In this document: one piece after another, positions 38,001 through 51,500 of the stretch
Layout: each line of letters starts with the position of its first letter
Numbering within the stretch: the first letter of the stretch is position 1
Assembly: GCA_012274445.1 (NCBI GenBank)
Contig: JAAROD010000069.1
Location: 1,094,159-1,158,158 of the forward strand
Reading direction: 5' to 3'
Length of the DNA stretch: 64,000 nt
Source of the DNA: Sclerotiophoma versabilis
Lineage: Eukaryota > Ascomycota > Dothideomycetes > Pleosporales > Didymellaceae
The notes under the pieces: generated by a model
Seen by the model: the letters and a program-made list of their open reading frames with translations, nothing else
Told to the model about the DNA's origin: nothing
Database searches by the model: none
Made by a program: the position numbers and the translations under genes

Positions 38001-39510
38001 AGTATCTACTTAACTACCTAGAGTATAAGTAGAAGTAGTAGGCTGTAAAAAACCTATAAAATATATTTATCTACTTTAATTAGGTAGAGAGGTAGTTTTA
38101 TTAGTATAATATTAGAGAGAACTTAGACCTACTACTAAAGTAGCTTAAGTATCTATATACTCTAAATATAAAGTAGTTTAATATTAATATATAGAAAGTA
38201 GTGCTTAAGGCTAATAAGTAAATATAGCAGCTTTCTTCTTAAGTACTTATAAGAGAAGAAAAAGTAGTATACTACTACTATAAAATAAAAAACTTATTTC
38301 TTATAAATAATATAGCTAGTCTACTGTATATTATTATAGAGAATAAGAGAGCCTTTAAAGAAGCTAGAAACTTACTTAACTTTTTCTTTCTAGAAAATAA
38401 GAAAAAGTAATTAGGCTAGGTATAGAAACCTTTCTACTAGATTATATAAAGAACTTATCTTCTTTTAGAAAGAGGGCTTAGTTTCTAAAGAGCTAAGCTA
38501 TAGCTAGACTATTTTCTATATCTAGTCTGCCTTACCTACTAGATTTTACTCTTACTATCTAACTGCATACTTATTAAATTAACTAAGACTAGTAAAGATA
38601 AAGGTCTATTAAGAAAGCTTATATAGTTTTTAGCTATCTTTTAGTACTCTACTCTTACTATATAGAGTTCTAGAGAAGATAATTCTAGAATACTTTATAC
38701 TCTTCTTTATAAAGTATATTATAGTACTAGTAAAGAAGAGAATATAACTACTTTTTAAAACGTCTTTTAGCTTATTAAAGCCTATAGTAAGTAGAGAATT
38801 AATATAGTAGAAGTTAATAAAAATCTAAACTACTAGTAAAGAGGTAGAAGAAGTATTAGATTAAAAGAATAGCTGCTAGCCTAGAAATAAGAGAGGCTAC
38901 CTATACTATAGATATAAGAGAGAATTAGAGGTATAAGGCTTAATAAACTAGATATAATAATAATAGAATTTATATAGAAGCTATAGAACTAAAGCAGATC
39001 TATTTAGGTAGAGCTTACTAAGTTAAGCTCTAAATAGAGCTCTTAAGCTAGAAACTCTAAAGCTAAAGAGGCTAAAGAGACTAGAGGTAGTAATATTAAG
39101 CTAGTATAGTTAAGTAGCTAGAGAATAGAACCTCTAATTCTTAGAGCCTACTATTTTAAACGCCTAGACTCTAGTAGAGAAGGTAGAGTAAGCAGCAGCC
39201 TAGGTAGAGATAGTAGTACCTTCTTTATACTATCTAAGTATAGTCTTAGTATACTCTAAAGTATAATAAAGTATATAGTTATTATAATCTACTAATATAG
39301 GTAGAGTATAGGCTTATATAAAGAGAAGCTAGAAACTTCTAAAATATATATATTTAGTTTAACTAGGTAGTAGGCTAATACTAGCAGTATAATATCTAGA
39401 AGTAACCTTACTTCTTTTAAAATAGAGCTGTTAATAGTTATACTTAATTATAGCAGGAATATTAGATACTACTACTATAGTATAAGAGGTATAAGTTTAA
39501 GAGTATAGTA
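35050..39510 (+). pseudogene. Long RIP-degraded reading tract, family not recognised
   Basis: On the + strand, reading TAG/TAA as former CAG/CAA, long stretches give a continuous amino-acid sequence without other breaks, for example about 35090-36000, 36800-38300 and 38440-39480. The tract would correspond to a protein of roughly 1400-1500 residues. Its N-terminal third is rich in Pro/Ser, and the C-terminal part is rich in Arg/Glu/Lys. I see no RT, DDE, helicase or zinc-knuckle signature, and no LTRs or TIRs at its limits. It could be the large protein of an unclassified mobile element or a duplicated host gene killed by RIP. Confidence 0.4.
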
Positions 39511-39514
39511 AAAG

Positions 39515-39690
39515 CTATAGTAAATAGTAGTTAAGGTAGTTAAGAGTAGTTAAAAGTTATTAAGTATAGTTAAAAGTAGTTGAAAATAGTTAAAAGTAGC
39601 TAAAAATTATTAAAAGTAGTTAAAAGAAGTTAAAAATAGTTAGAAGTAGTAGAAAGTAGTAGAAAGGTATAAAAAATAGTTAAAAGAAAA
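39515..39690. repeat. Short tandem repeat AGTTAAAAGT (10-11 bp period)
   Basis: About 15 imperfect copies of the motif AGTAGTTAAAAGT follow the end of the degraded reading tract. Confidence 0.7.
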
Positions 39691-41189
39691 GACATTAGGT
39701 TAGAGTTAGTAGATTTCTTAGTAGTTACTAAATATAAATAAAATTATAAATTATTAATTAAAAATCTAGTACTTTTAGCTAACCTTTTAGTAAAGAGTAT
39801 TAAGCTACTATAGGCTCTAATATTCTCTTTTTTATTATATACTCTATTAGAGCTATTACTAACAGAGCTAATACTAGAATTACTATACTAGACTTCTAGT
39901 TAACTTATCTTATATACTAGTAAGCTAGTATATATATAAAATTAAGATATTTCTATAAGGCTCTAGGTATAGGTAAGATTTATAAGACTAGAAGCTAATC
40001 TTTTAGATTTATAGCTTTAAGAGTACATTAAGAAGAGCTAGTTAAGTAATCTTTTAGTATATACTCTATAAGAACTACTTATAATAGGTTATTAGCTATA
40101 TAGATACTACTTTATAGACTAAGATAGGTAAATTTCTAATAAAATTATTACCTATTTTAGAGAAAACTAAGAAGACTAGAATCTACTTAAACTAATATTA
40201 TCTATTTCTAAGAAGGTACTAATAAGGCTATTTAGTAGATAGAGCTACTAAGAGAGAAGTTTCTTACTACCTATAGCCTAGAAAGTTATATAATAGCTAT
40301 AGCTTATATTTTATATTCTATAAGTATACTTAAATTTCTATAGCCTTACTATTTTTTATAAGTAAAGTATATTTTTATTTAAGTAGCTAGTAAATTAAAT
40401 TACTAGCCTTACTACTATTTAGTACTACTATTAGATCTACTTTACTATATATAGAGGCTGTAGCTTACTAACTCTTATAGATTAAGTAGATTTTTAAGGC
40501 TCTATAGTAGTTCTAGTGCTACTATTCTAGAGAAGATATATTTACTAGCCTAATTACTAAGGTCTCTACTTTTACTATATTACTACTTAGATACTAAGTC
40601 TAAAAGTACCTACGTAGTACTTAAAAAAGTGCTATTCTATACTATAAAGATAGACTAAAAGCTACTTATATAACTCTTTAGGCCTAAGCTATACTTATTA
40701 CTATATAGACACTATTCTTTAACTAGTAGCTATATTAATCTAAGCTCTAACTTCTAAAGCTATATAAGTAGGTAAATACCTAAATAAACTTATTTATAAA
40801 GTTAGTAGTAATACTCTCTTATAATAAAGGTTAGTATAAGTACTTTATATAGGTAACTAGTAGTTCTACTAGAGATTTTTATCTCTTTAGTAGAAAGAAG
40901 AAAAGAGCTTCTATAGCTAGTAATAATTCTTACTATAAGTATACTTAGAAACACCTTAATTATAATTATAACTAACCTAATAGATATATAATCTACTTAC
41001 TATACTTTGTAAAGACTTTAACTACCTAGCTTATTCTTTATACTATATTTTAAGATATTTCTATTACTAAAAATACTAGTTACTAGAATAAATAAATAGT
41101 ATAAATAGTAATTAGTAAGGCCTATATATATTAGGTTTTTAGATTTCTAATAGTAATCTATGCTAAGCTAGTATATATATTCTAATTAG
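39691..41189. other. AT-rich RIP-altered DNA, unassigned
   Basis: No motif, repeat boundary or spliceable gene recognised. Composition matches neighbouring dead repeats. Confidence 0.4.
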
Positions 41190-41470
41190 TAGCTATAAAT
41201 CTAGCTAATAATCTACTAATTAAGACTAATAATCTATTTATTAAAACTATAAATCTACTAATTAAGACTAATAATTCTATAATATAACTAATAATCCTCT
41301 AATTAAAACTAATAATTCTATAATATAACTAATAATCTATTAATTAAGCTAATAATTCTTTACTATAAAATAAGAATCTATTAATTAAAGACTAATAATC
41401 TTCTACTATAAACTAAGAATCTAATAATTAAGACTAATAATCTATATATTAATTAAGCTAATAATTTTAT
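41190..41470. repeat. Tandem repeat of about 28-34 bp
   Basis: About nine degenerate copies of the theme CTAATAATCTACTAATTAAGA, alternating AATCTA and AATTCT forms. Its base composition allows no coding interpretation. Confidence 0.65.
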
Positions 41471-44400
41471 TTCTACTTACTATATAGGTTTAAAATCTAT
41501 TATTAAACTAAAGGGCCTCTTATATAATTCTAGGTTTATCTTTCTTAAAAGCTAGAATTACCTACTCTCTCTCTACCTTATTATATATAAATAATATTAA
41601 TATACTAAATAGTATACTATATTATAAGCTATTCTATAAACCTGTTATACTATTATATAATATATTATTATTATATATTTCTTTTATGAAATCTTTTTAT
41701 ATTTTGATTTAAATTTATTTATTATTATAACTAAGACTATACTCTTCTATAAATATAGTAGAGTAGCTAGGTAGATTCTAACTTCTTCTTTTATAAAACC
41801 TAGAATTATACTACTCTCTAGTATATTAATATATAGAAAGTAAGTAAAAGAAAACTCTTATAATAATATATTCTACCTATATACTAGCTTACTATATATA
41901 ATTATTTACTTTATTTATTATTATTTTATTACTATAACTATACTAAAAAATATCTATATAAATAATTCTTTTCTCTAGCTCTGCTCTAATTTTCTATATT
42001 TTAAACCTACTAAAATAACTTAACCTACTATAAATATAACTATACTATAACTATAAATATTAATATACTTCTTAATACTTATTATATATAAGATTTTATA
42101 TTCTTTTCTAACTAGTAACTTATACTTCTCTTTACTATATAGAAGAAAGAGACTAGTAAGTATAATTAATAAAATAATATAATTATAAAGATTAATATTA
42201 TATAGTTTAGTAAGGCCTTCTTTCTATTATTTCTAATAGACGTAGTAATTATTTATATATAAAAGGAGAACTAGCTCTTATTATATATAATATAGCTAAG
42301 CATAAGCCTAGAGAGGTAGTAATTTTCTAAGATTTTATTAAGCTCTCTACTAATAAAACCCTACTTAATATATATAATAAAGTTAAATAGAAAATTAGTA
42401 ATTATAATCTTTAATATATATTACTATTAATCTAATAATATACAGCCTAATAAGATATTTATTACTATATTACTAATAGGTTTATATAAAATAAGAAAGA
42501 GGCTAAGAAGATAAAAGCTAAGAAGTTTTATAAATATAAAGCTAAGAAGTATTTCTATATATAGAGAGCGTTAATTAGTGTATAAGCTAATACTTCTTAT
42601 AAGGTAGATACTAACCTATCTAATTAAGATTAAGACTAGTGCCTTTAGACTAAACAGCTTAGTTATATCTCTATAGAAGAAGAAGAAGAGGCTTTTACTA
42701 AGTTTATTAAATATAATAATAAGTCTAGGTATTATAAATTCTAAGTATAGACTAAGGCGTACTACTATACTATAGATAAATTTAAAAAGAATTATAACTT
42801 ATAATAGATTTATTTATTTATCTAGTCTGTTATAATAGCTAAGAAGGACCGTCTATATAACTAAATTACTAATTTTCTTTCTATTTTTAATATAGTTCTA
42901 ACTTAAGTATAATATAAAACTACTATTATACTTATTTATAGAGATTCTATAATATATAGTATACTCTAAGTATAAAAGGCTATAATCTAGGCTACTTTAC
43001 TCTTTATATAGCGCTAAATAGCTTTATATACTATATACTAGTATTATATAGAAGTATTCTGCTACTATTTTAACTTAGACTTATAGTAGACTATTTTCTC
43101 TAATATATATTCTATATAGTAGAAGGCTAGTTATTATATACGTAAATTTATAAGGTGCTGTATATCTTATAGAGTATAATAATTAAGTTTAGTATCTAAG
43201 GCAGAGTAGGTGCCTATAGGAAGCCTAAATTAATTACTCTTACTAGTAGAGTAATAGTTAATTATAGTAAGTTATACTTACTTAGCAGCCTTCTTAGCCT
43301 ACTTTCTAGGAGTAAGCTATATAGTCTCTAGGTAGAGCTAGGTTACTATAATAACTACTTTAACCTATATAAGAGTAAGAACGCAGCGCAGCTCTAAGTA
43401 GATAAGAGTACTAGAAGCTTCTATATAACTAGGGTTAACTTAAGATTATACTAGTATATTAGCCTAATTAGCTAGTAGCTTATTACTAATATATTACGCA
43501 TTTATATCTATAATAATATAACTATTAAGAGAAAGTAGTTTATAAAGGTTACGTATTACTAATATTTAAGTATAAGGTAGAATAGTATAGAAGATATATA
43601 TAGTTAAAATATAATTATAAGTCTTTAGTATATTAGGCAGGGCCTAGACACTCTAGATAAAATTATTAGTAATAATATTAGTATATAATTAGTATAACTA
43701 ATTAAGTATAGTTCTATTAGAGTAGATCTTAAGGCTACTTTAAGTAATATTATAATAGAAGTTATTATTAAGCAGTTCTTTAATAGTATTAATACTAATA
43801 TAAGTACTAGTACTAATAACTAACTTTATATAGAAAAGAAGGTAGCTACTAGCTATACCTACTTTAAGTAGACTATTACTAGGGCTTAGAGCAGCTAGCT
43901 TAAGAGTAAGGTTACTATTAGGCTGCAGAATAATATTAATACTATTATACTCTTAGACTATAGAAGTATAGATAGCAGTAATTTCTTTAATAGTGTATAA
44001 GAAAACTATAGTAGAGACTATAGTAATAAAATTACTATATAAGGCAAAGTTATATAAAGTAAGATAAAGCTTTCTCTAATTAGTATAGGTACTTTAGGTA
44101 GAGAATAGTAAAGTAGGTTAAGTTAATATGTAGCTAGATTAAATATAGATAAGAAGTAGTAAGAAAAGATAAGAAATAGAAATAGAACGTTTAAATAGAG
44201 AAAGTATAATAATAATAAAGTAAACTAATAATAAAATAATAGTAAAAGATAATATAAATAATAGTAAAAACAAATTTTAGTATATAATAAAAGATAATTA
44301 ATTATTTATAAACTCTATAACTACTAAAAATTATAAATAAATCTTAAGAAATAGATTATATAGAGTAATAAGAGTAATAAGATATATTTTATCTATATAT

Positions 44401-47400
44401 TAATTAGAAGTTTTAGTGTTAAGTAAAGTAGAAGAGATTATAATACTACTACTCTTACTATCTAAAATCTTCTAAATATTATACTCTAAATTACTTTATA
44501 GAAATAATACTAACTCTAGGTTATAATCTTATAACTCTAGGTTAGTTATTTACTTTAGATATAACTTAGTAGAAGAGTAGCTATCTATTATATAAGAAGT
44601 ATATAAGCTTTTAATCTTAATACACCTAGTAAAGACACTCTTATTATACTCTATAATTATTTTAACCTAGTCTATAAAGTTTCTTATTAGTAAAGAATAT
44701 TTAATAAAAGAGTTAATAATAGTACTTCTTAGTAGAAGTATAAATATACTAACACTAAACCTTTTATATAATATAAACTAGCGTTTACTATAGTCTAACT
44801 AATAGTAAAACTCTTTCTATTATATAGTATAATACTCTCTTATAGCAGAGAATCTATTAAATTATATATATATAGTAGTAAAGAGCTGTTTTCTAGTAAT
44901 AGTAGTAAAACTATAACTATAACTATACTAAAGTGCTCTATAAGTACGTAGTTAGTACTTAAGAGTATTATACTTATTATATATTACTACTATAATCTAA
45001 TAATATTTTATATTACTAATAATACTAATAGTATAGTTTATTTACGCAGCTAAGAAAAGATTTCTAAAACCTCTTACTTCTAGTTAACTAAATCTAGTGC
45101 TAGATTAACTTTAAGAAGGATCTAACAGAGTTTAAGAGATAGTATTATTATACATAACTACTAGAGAGCTACCCTAGAATATATTAAATTAAGGTAAGAA
45201 TTTAGTAAGCTGTAGATGCGCTTTAGGTAGCTTTACCTGCTAGACTTTTAATACTGCTCTCTAATCTAGAATATAATCCCTAGTTACTATAGTAGCTACT
45301 TTTATAATTATATTTTATATAACTTTATTATTAATACTAGATAGCTATATTAAGAAAGTCTTATATTATTATTACTTATTAGTTAAGCCTGCTTATCCTT
45401 CTTCTTTTAACTCTTTTACTTATATATTACGTCTATAAGTTATATTAGTCTTCTACCTCTTTACTCTATTCTTACTAGTTCTTTTATTACTATCTCTAGC
45501 ACTATTTCTACTATTACTATCTTCTACCTTAGATAACTCTTCTTTATATACCTTTATAATAATATAAATTAACCTTTACTTATATACACGTTAATAAATC
45601 TAGTATAAGGCTTATTTAGGAAATAGTATAATAAAAGCCTATAGTTATTTACTAGAACTTAAAACTATACTAAAAATTAAAGAATTAGAACCTATTTAAC
45701 TAGAGATATTATAAATAAACTTAAGGTTATTAAGATTTCTATCTAACTTATCTAGCGCAAGATATAGCAAATATGCTGCTATTATATAATAAAGGTAAAT
45801 AAGAATAGAGTTAAATAAAGCTGTAAGCTCTATTCTTAGTAGCTCTATAAGCAGGTCTAATATATAACTAGTATAACCTTTATTTTTTCTAGTCTGTGCA
45901 TATAACTATAAGTTAATTCTACCTTTATATAGGTTAAAATTAAATTTAACTAATATATATTATACTACTATATTAAAACCTAAATTTATTATATATAATA
46001 CTATATATTAATTTATTATATATAGCCTTTATTAATATACTTTACTTCTAAGTATAGTTCTACCTTACTTTAATAATTACCTAGACTATTAATATAGTAT
46101 TAGAAAACATAAACGCGAATTAATATAGAATAAAATTATAACTCTATAATTAAGTTATACTATAAAGATAGAATACTCTAATTTTATTATAGATAATATT
46201 ACTACTATTAATATTATTCTAAGCCTTAAACTCTTTAAGAATTCCTACTAGTGCAACTACTATAATATAATTAAAACTAGCCTAATAGCTATAAAGAATT
46301 TAAAAGTATACTTATAGAAGATATATAATACTAGAGCTATATAAGAAACTATAAGCAACTAGTATAAGATATATATATTAGTAGTTAATAGCTAATACTT
46401 CTTTATAGCTGTTCTATTATAATTCTTTAATCTTAAAGTTATATACTTATTTACTATAAACCTAGATTCTAAAGCTTTATAGTTAACCCTATTATAAAAC
46501 GCAACTATACTCTTAATAGAACTATACTTAACTATAAACACATTAACTACTAATATAACTAACCTAACAGCCTTTCTATTAAAGCAGAATTATAAAGATA
46601 ATAGTAGAGAACTATAAAGCCTATAGGCCTAACTAGTGTTAGCTATAAAATAGGCTAAGAAAGATTAATATTAGTGTCTAGATATAGTTACTAAGACTTC
46701 TTCTTTATATACTAACTCTTAGCTTATCTATATAAGATTTTTTTATATTCTATCTAGTTTCTTATTATAGAAGAAAGTAATAGCTTTAATATAGATATTA
46801 AAGAAATATAAAGAATAATAACTATACTTCTTATACTATATAGTATAAAGTATAGTTAGAATATAGTAGAATACTATAGTAGAAATATTATACTATATAC
46901 GCATTACTATTATATAAGAGTATCTAAAGAATATACTACTCTTTCTTTTTAATATTTATTAAAACCTAGACCTATAGTATACTATTACTCTATAAAAGAT
47001 ATTTATATTCTTTACTTAGGTTATATCTAGAGATTTACTAATCTAAAGAATAATATACTTTACCTCTAGTTAACAGTATATATAGACTGTAATTTATAAA
47101 TATATTTATAATAATACTAGAGAATTTCTAATAGTAGACTATAAATATAATTAAACCTTCCTATTTAGTTTAGAGTAACTATACTATAACTTTTAGATTT
47201 CTCTTCTTAAATAAACAACCTAGATAGATAATACTAAACTATTTATTCTACTCTCTATAGTAGTTCTTACTCTAAATATATAAAGTACTAAATTTTAAGA
47301 AGTATATAATTTTACTATAGATATTTCTATACTAAAGAAGTTTATAAAACTATTTATAATCTAAGTATACTAAAGTAAGTTTAGAAAACTAATAGATACT

Positions 47401-48204
47401 ATAAACTCTATATATATAAGTATAGAAGACGCAGTAATATTAAAAGAGGCTTAATAGATATAGGAAATTAAAGATATATAAGAACTATATTATACTATAG
47501 AGTTTAAAAACTAGAATATTATAGATTACTTTAACTAATAGGTTTAGAATTACCTTATAACCTAATACCTAATAACTATAAATTAGTTAATTACTACTAT
47601 ATACTAGACTAGTTAATTTTAATATAGAGAAAACCTAAACATATTTATATATTAGAGTAGAGATAATATTACTATTTACTCTATTAGAATATTATTATTA
47701 TAGTTCTAAAGCGTAGTATAGAATAAATATATAGTTATATTTAAACTTCTATAGTAGTTATACTTTATTAACAGCTCTACTAAGCTACCTAAGATTCTAT
47801 AGGACACTATAGATAAATAAGCTACCTAATCTATAGTAGGCTATAGTATATTTACACCTTTGTTTTCTTAATTATTAGAATATAAGAATTTTATTTCTAG
47901 TTAACTTATAACTACTCTGCAGAAATAGACTTATAAAGACTATACTATTACCAATCTATAAGATATTAGATAGATTATAGTATATAGTAAACTTATTTAA
48001 AGGTTTCTAAAATATTTACTATGTCTAGCCTACTTTATAAGCAGCTAGCCTACTAGAAGTACTAAGATTCTAAGTATCTAATATAAGAATATAGTTACTA
48101 ATAGTATCTATAACCTATTTCTATTTAATAGTCTTATAGCTATTATTCTATACTACTATAAAGGCTTTAACTATAATAAGATACTAAAAATAGTATATTA
48201 ATTT
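41471..48204. other. RIP-degraded DNA with unidentified reading tracts
   Basis: The + strand holds long quasi-open stretches when TAG/TAA are read as Gln, mainly at about 42500-44300 and 46170-47990. The first has a Ser/Thr/Arg-rich end; neither shows an RT, integrase, transposase or helicase motif I can defend. No terminal repeats were found. These are probably further dead mobile elements or duplicated genes. The stretch ends at the target site of the copia element. Confidence 0.4.
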
Positions 48205-48209
48205 CTTTC

Positions 48210-48501
48210 TATTATATAAGTAAGCTGCTAGCTTACTACTAGGCTAAGTAAGGTGTTAGTATATTAAAGCTAGGTATTACCTAAAGTATAAGCCTGTGCG
48301 CCTAAGCTTATAGCTAACTCTTAAGAAGCTTAGTAGTTAAGCTAACTATAGTTAAGTAGACCTACTACTGCCTATAAGCTTAATTCTAGAGTTATATAAC
48401 TAATAATATTTTCTTTATATATAAATAGTTATTATATCTAGATAGATAGGCACTAATTAATTATTTAATTACCTAAGTATTATACTATAAGCTTATTAAT
48501 A
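48210..48501 (+). repeat. 5' LTR of copia element (292 bp)
   Basis: Nearly identical to 55372-55663 and to the inverted solo LTR at 26262-26554. It starts after the target duplication CTTTC and ends ...CTTATTAATA, which fits a RIP-altered TAACA end. Confidence 0.9.
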
Positions 48502-51500
48502 GTTATAAGCCTAGCTTCTAAAGAGTAGTAGATCTCTCTGCGCACTTAGCTAATTAAGCCTTTTAGATAGTACTTAACTACTCTAATTAATACTTTCTTT
48601 TACTCTGCTACTAAACTAAATAATAGGTAAGCTAGTTAACTACAGCTTATAAGCTTTATTAGCTATACTAGCTAGTGCCTACTAGCTGTACTCTAGAAAT
48701 AACTAGCCTAATTAGTATATTTAGCTTACTTAGCACGCTAAGCTATATAATATATAGAATCTTATTAACCTAGACACCTCTAATACGCTAGGTATGCATA
48801 AAGAAGCCTCTAAGCTGCCTACTATTAGCTTAATTACAGAGCTAGGAGCTGCTAGGTATCTATTAACTAGCTTAACCTATAATAACTATCTATATATATA
48901 AGCTACTTATAGCTAGTCTACTTAACCTACTAAAGTATAATTAAGCCCTAAGGTATATAACTATAAGCTTATAAAATATAAAATATAAATAAGTAAGTAG
49001 GCTGCTAAGGCAGAGCGTCTTTAGAAACTATAGAACTAGGTTAATACTATAGTAGCTTTATTAATTATCTTACTAGTAATAGTATAGCTTATTACTAATA
49101 ATAAGACTATACTATAATTACTTATATAAGTACTATACTAGAAGCTTGCTCCTACTATACTAAGTACTAAGAACTAAGTTAGGGCAGAGTATAGAGCCTA
49201 CCTTAGAGTAGCTAAGTAAGAATAAGCTACTCTATAAGACTAGTACTAGAAGTAGTTATACCTATATATAAAAGCTAAGTCTTATAAGCTTATAGAAGTT
49301 AATAGAGAGCTTACTATTTAAGATTTTCTTAATATATTAGAGTATAGAATTACTCTAGAATAGGCTTATACTATGCACTAAAGAATTATCTAGAATACTG
49401 TTCTAGAGCTTGAAATACTTAATTTAGACTAAGTAAGTAGAGTCTTTAGTAGCTTAATATATAAATATATAATTAAGAAAGGTAAAGATAACTTAGAGGT
49501 ATTTATAACCTTTAGTAATTAATTAAACGCCTAAGAAGCTCCTATAGGGAAGCCTAATAGCTTAAGTTTAAAATAAATAGGCTATAGTTACTTCTATAAG
49601 ACTAAGAGTTATACCTACCTATAGAAACTAATATAGTACTAAGTACTTAAGACTATAGTAATAGGCTTATCTTTACCTTTATATAGACTAGAAGACTAAG
49701 CTTATTAGTAAATACTTTAGAAGCTTAATTATAGAGAGTTTAAAGACCTTAAGAAGAAAATTTAGCAACTTAGCTAGTACTTAAAAACTTACTACTTAAT
49801 TTAGGCCTTAGAAGGTCCCTAACTAGTAGCTAGAATACTATAAGTTAAGTTTCTAGGCAATGTATAAGCAGCTCTAATTAACCTAAGAATAATAAGTACT
49901 CTTAGTAATACCTAGCTAATAAGAGAGACTCTAGAGGTATATAACCTTATAGATTTTAATACTTATCTACTCTCTAAAAGTATAATTCTAGATAATAAAG
50001 CTACTACGCACCTAGTTAATAGCGCTAAGTGCCTTATACCTAGGTCTTTCTGCCTATTTAATTCTAGTAATACTATAGAGGTAGGTACCTAAGCGTTTTC
50101 TATAGCAGGCTAAGGAGCTTATTTACTAAAGAATACTCTTTATAGAAAGCGCGGCCTATATACTAAGAACCTACTTCTTTAGAATATTATTATAGTTAAA
50201 GGTTTCTATATTAATATTATCTTAGAAGCTTAATTATAAGAAAAGAGAGTATAGTACCTAGAGCTTAATAGTACTCTGCAGGTAGAATATATTAAAGACC
50301 TTAATATAAGTATTATGTGTGCTACTTTATAGTATGCTTATAACCTTACTTTTCTTAAATATAAACCTCTTTCTTACTATTCTATAAGCCTTCTAAACAT
50401 AGTAATAATAAAATAATTATATAACTTCTATTTCTATAGCTTAAGTAAGTGCTTTTAGTATACTTAAGCTAGCTACTTTAGCCTAGAAGCTCTATAAGTA
50501 CTTATAAAGCGCGTATACAGTATATATATAGCTAGAGTACTCTAGAAGAATTATAGGATATATATAATAACCTATACTAAGTAGATAGTATTATAAAGAA
50601 AGTATAAGAAACTAGCTTACCTCTTCTAGTAAATTAGCTAAAACCTATTTAATATGCCTTTAGGCTGTAGAAGTAAGTTATAGATACTTTTAATTAAGAA
50701 GTACTATAGTAGAAAGCTCTTTGTATACCTACTATAGAGAAAGACTTAAATTAAAATCTTCTAAGTTCTTACTAATTTTTTGAGCTAGGTAGCTACTTAG
50801 TATAAGCTTAAAATCTATAAGATTAGCTAAGATAATAATATAGCTATACTACTATAGTAAGAGAGCTCTGTATATAAGTGCTAGGCACTTAATATAGAGA
50901 TTAATATTAAGTATATACTTCTTTATATATATAAGCTAAATAGCGTAGTAGAAAGAGGTAGATAGAAGATAATTACTAAGTTAATAAAAATAAGAAGTAG
51001 TATAAACCTACCTAAGAAGCTCTAGCTAGAGGTTATTATAGCTACTGCATAGCTCTATAATATAAGTTCTATATACTTAAATAAGCTATATAGCCTAAAT
51101 AAAAAGCTTAATTAGTAGTTTATATAGTACTTTTAATAGTACTAACCTAAGTAGGTAAGAGTACTTATAGCTAATCTAAGACCTAATTAGAGTAGGATAT
51201 ATACGTATAGCTGCTAAGCGTATCTCTTAAATATAGAATAAGTAGCTAGCTATAATAGAAGGAGCTTTAAAGTTACTCTAAGAGGTTATATTAGTTACCT
51301 TATTAGTTATTAAGCTTCTAATATATACTATATATAGGTACTCTAACTTAACTAGGTAATTATAACGCGTAATATAACCTTTAATAAGAAGCTCTTTTAT
51401 AACTAAGTTAATAAGTTAACTATGCTTCTAGTTATAGAAGTAGTAGAAGTTATAAAAGTCCTCTATAAGCCTAGCAAGATAGTAGATATAGAAGAAGTAA

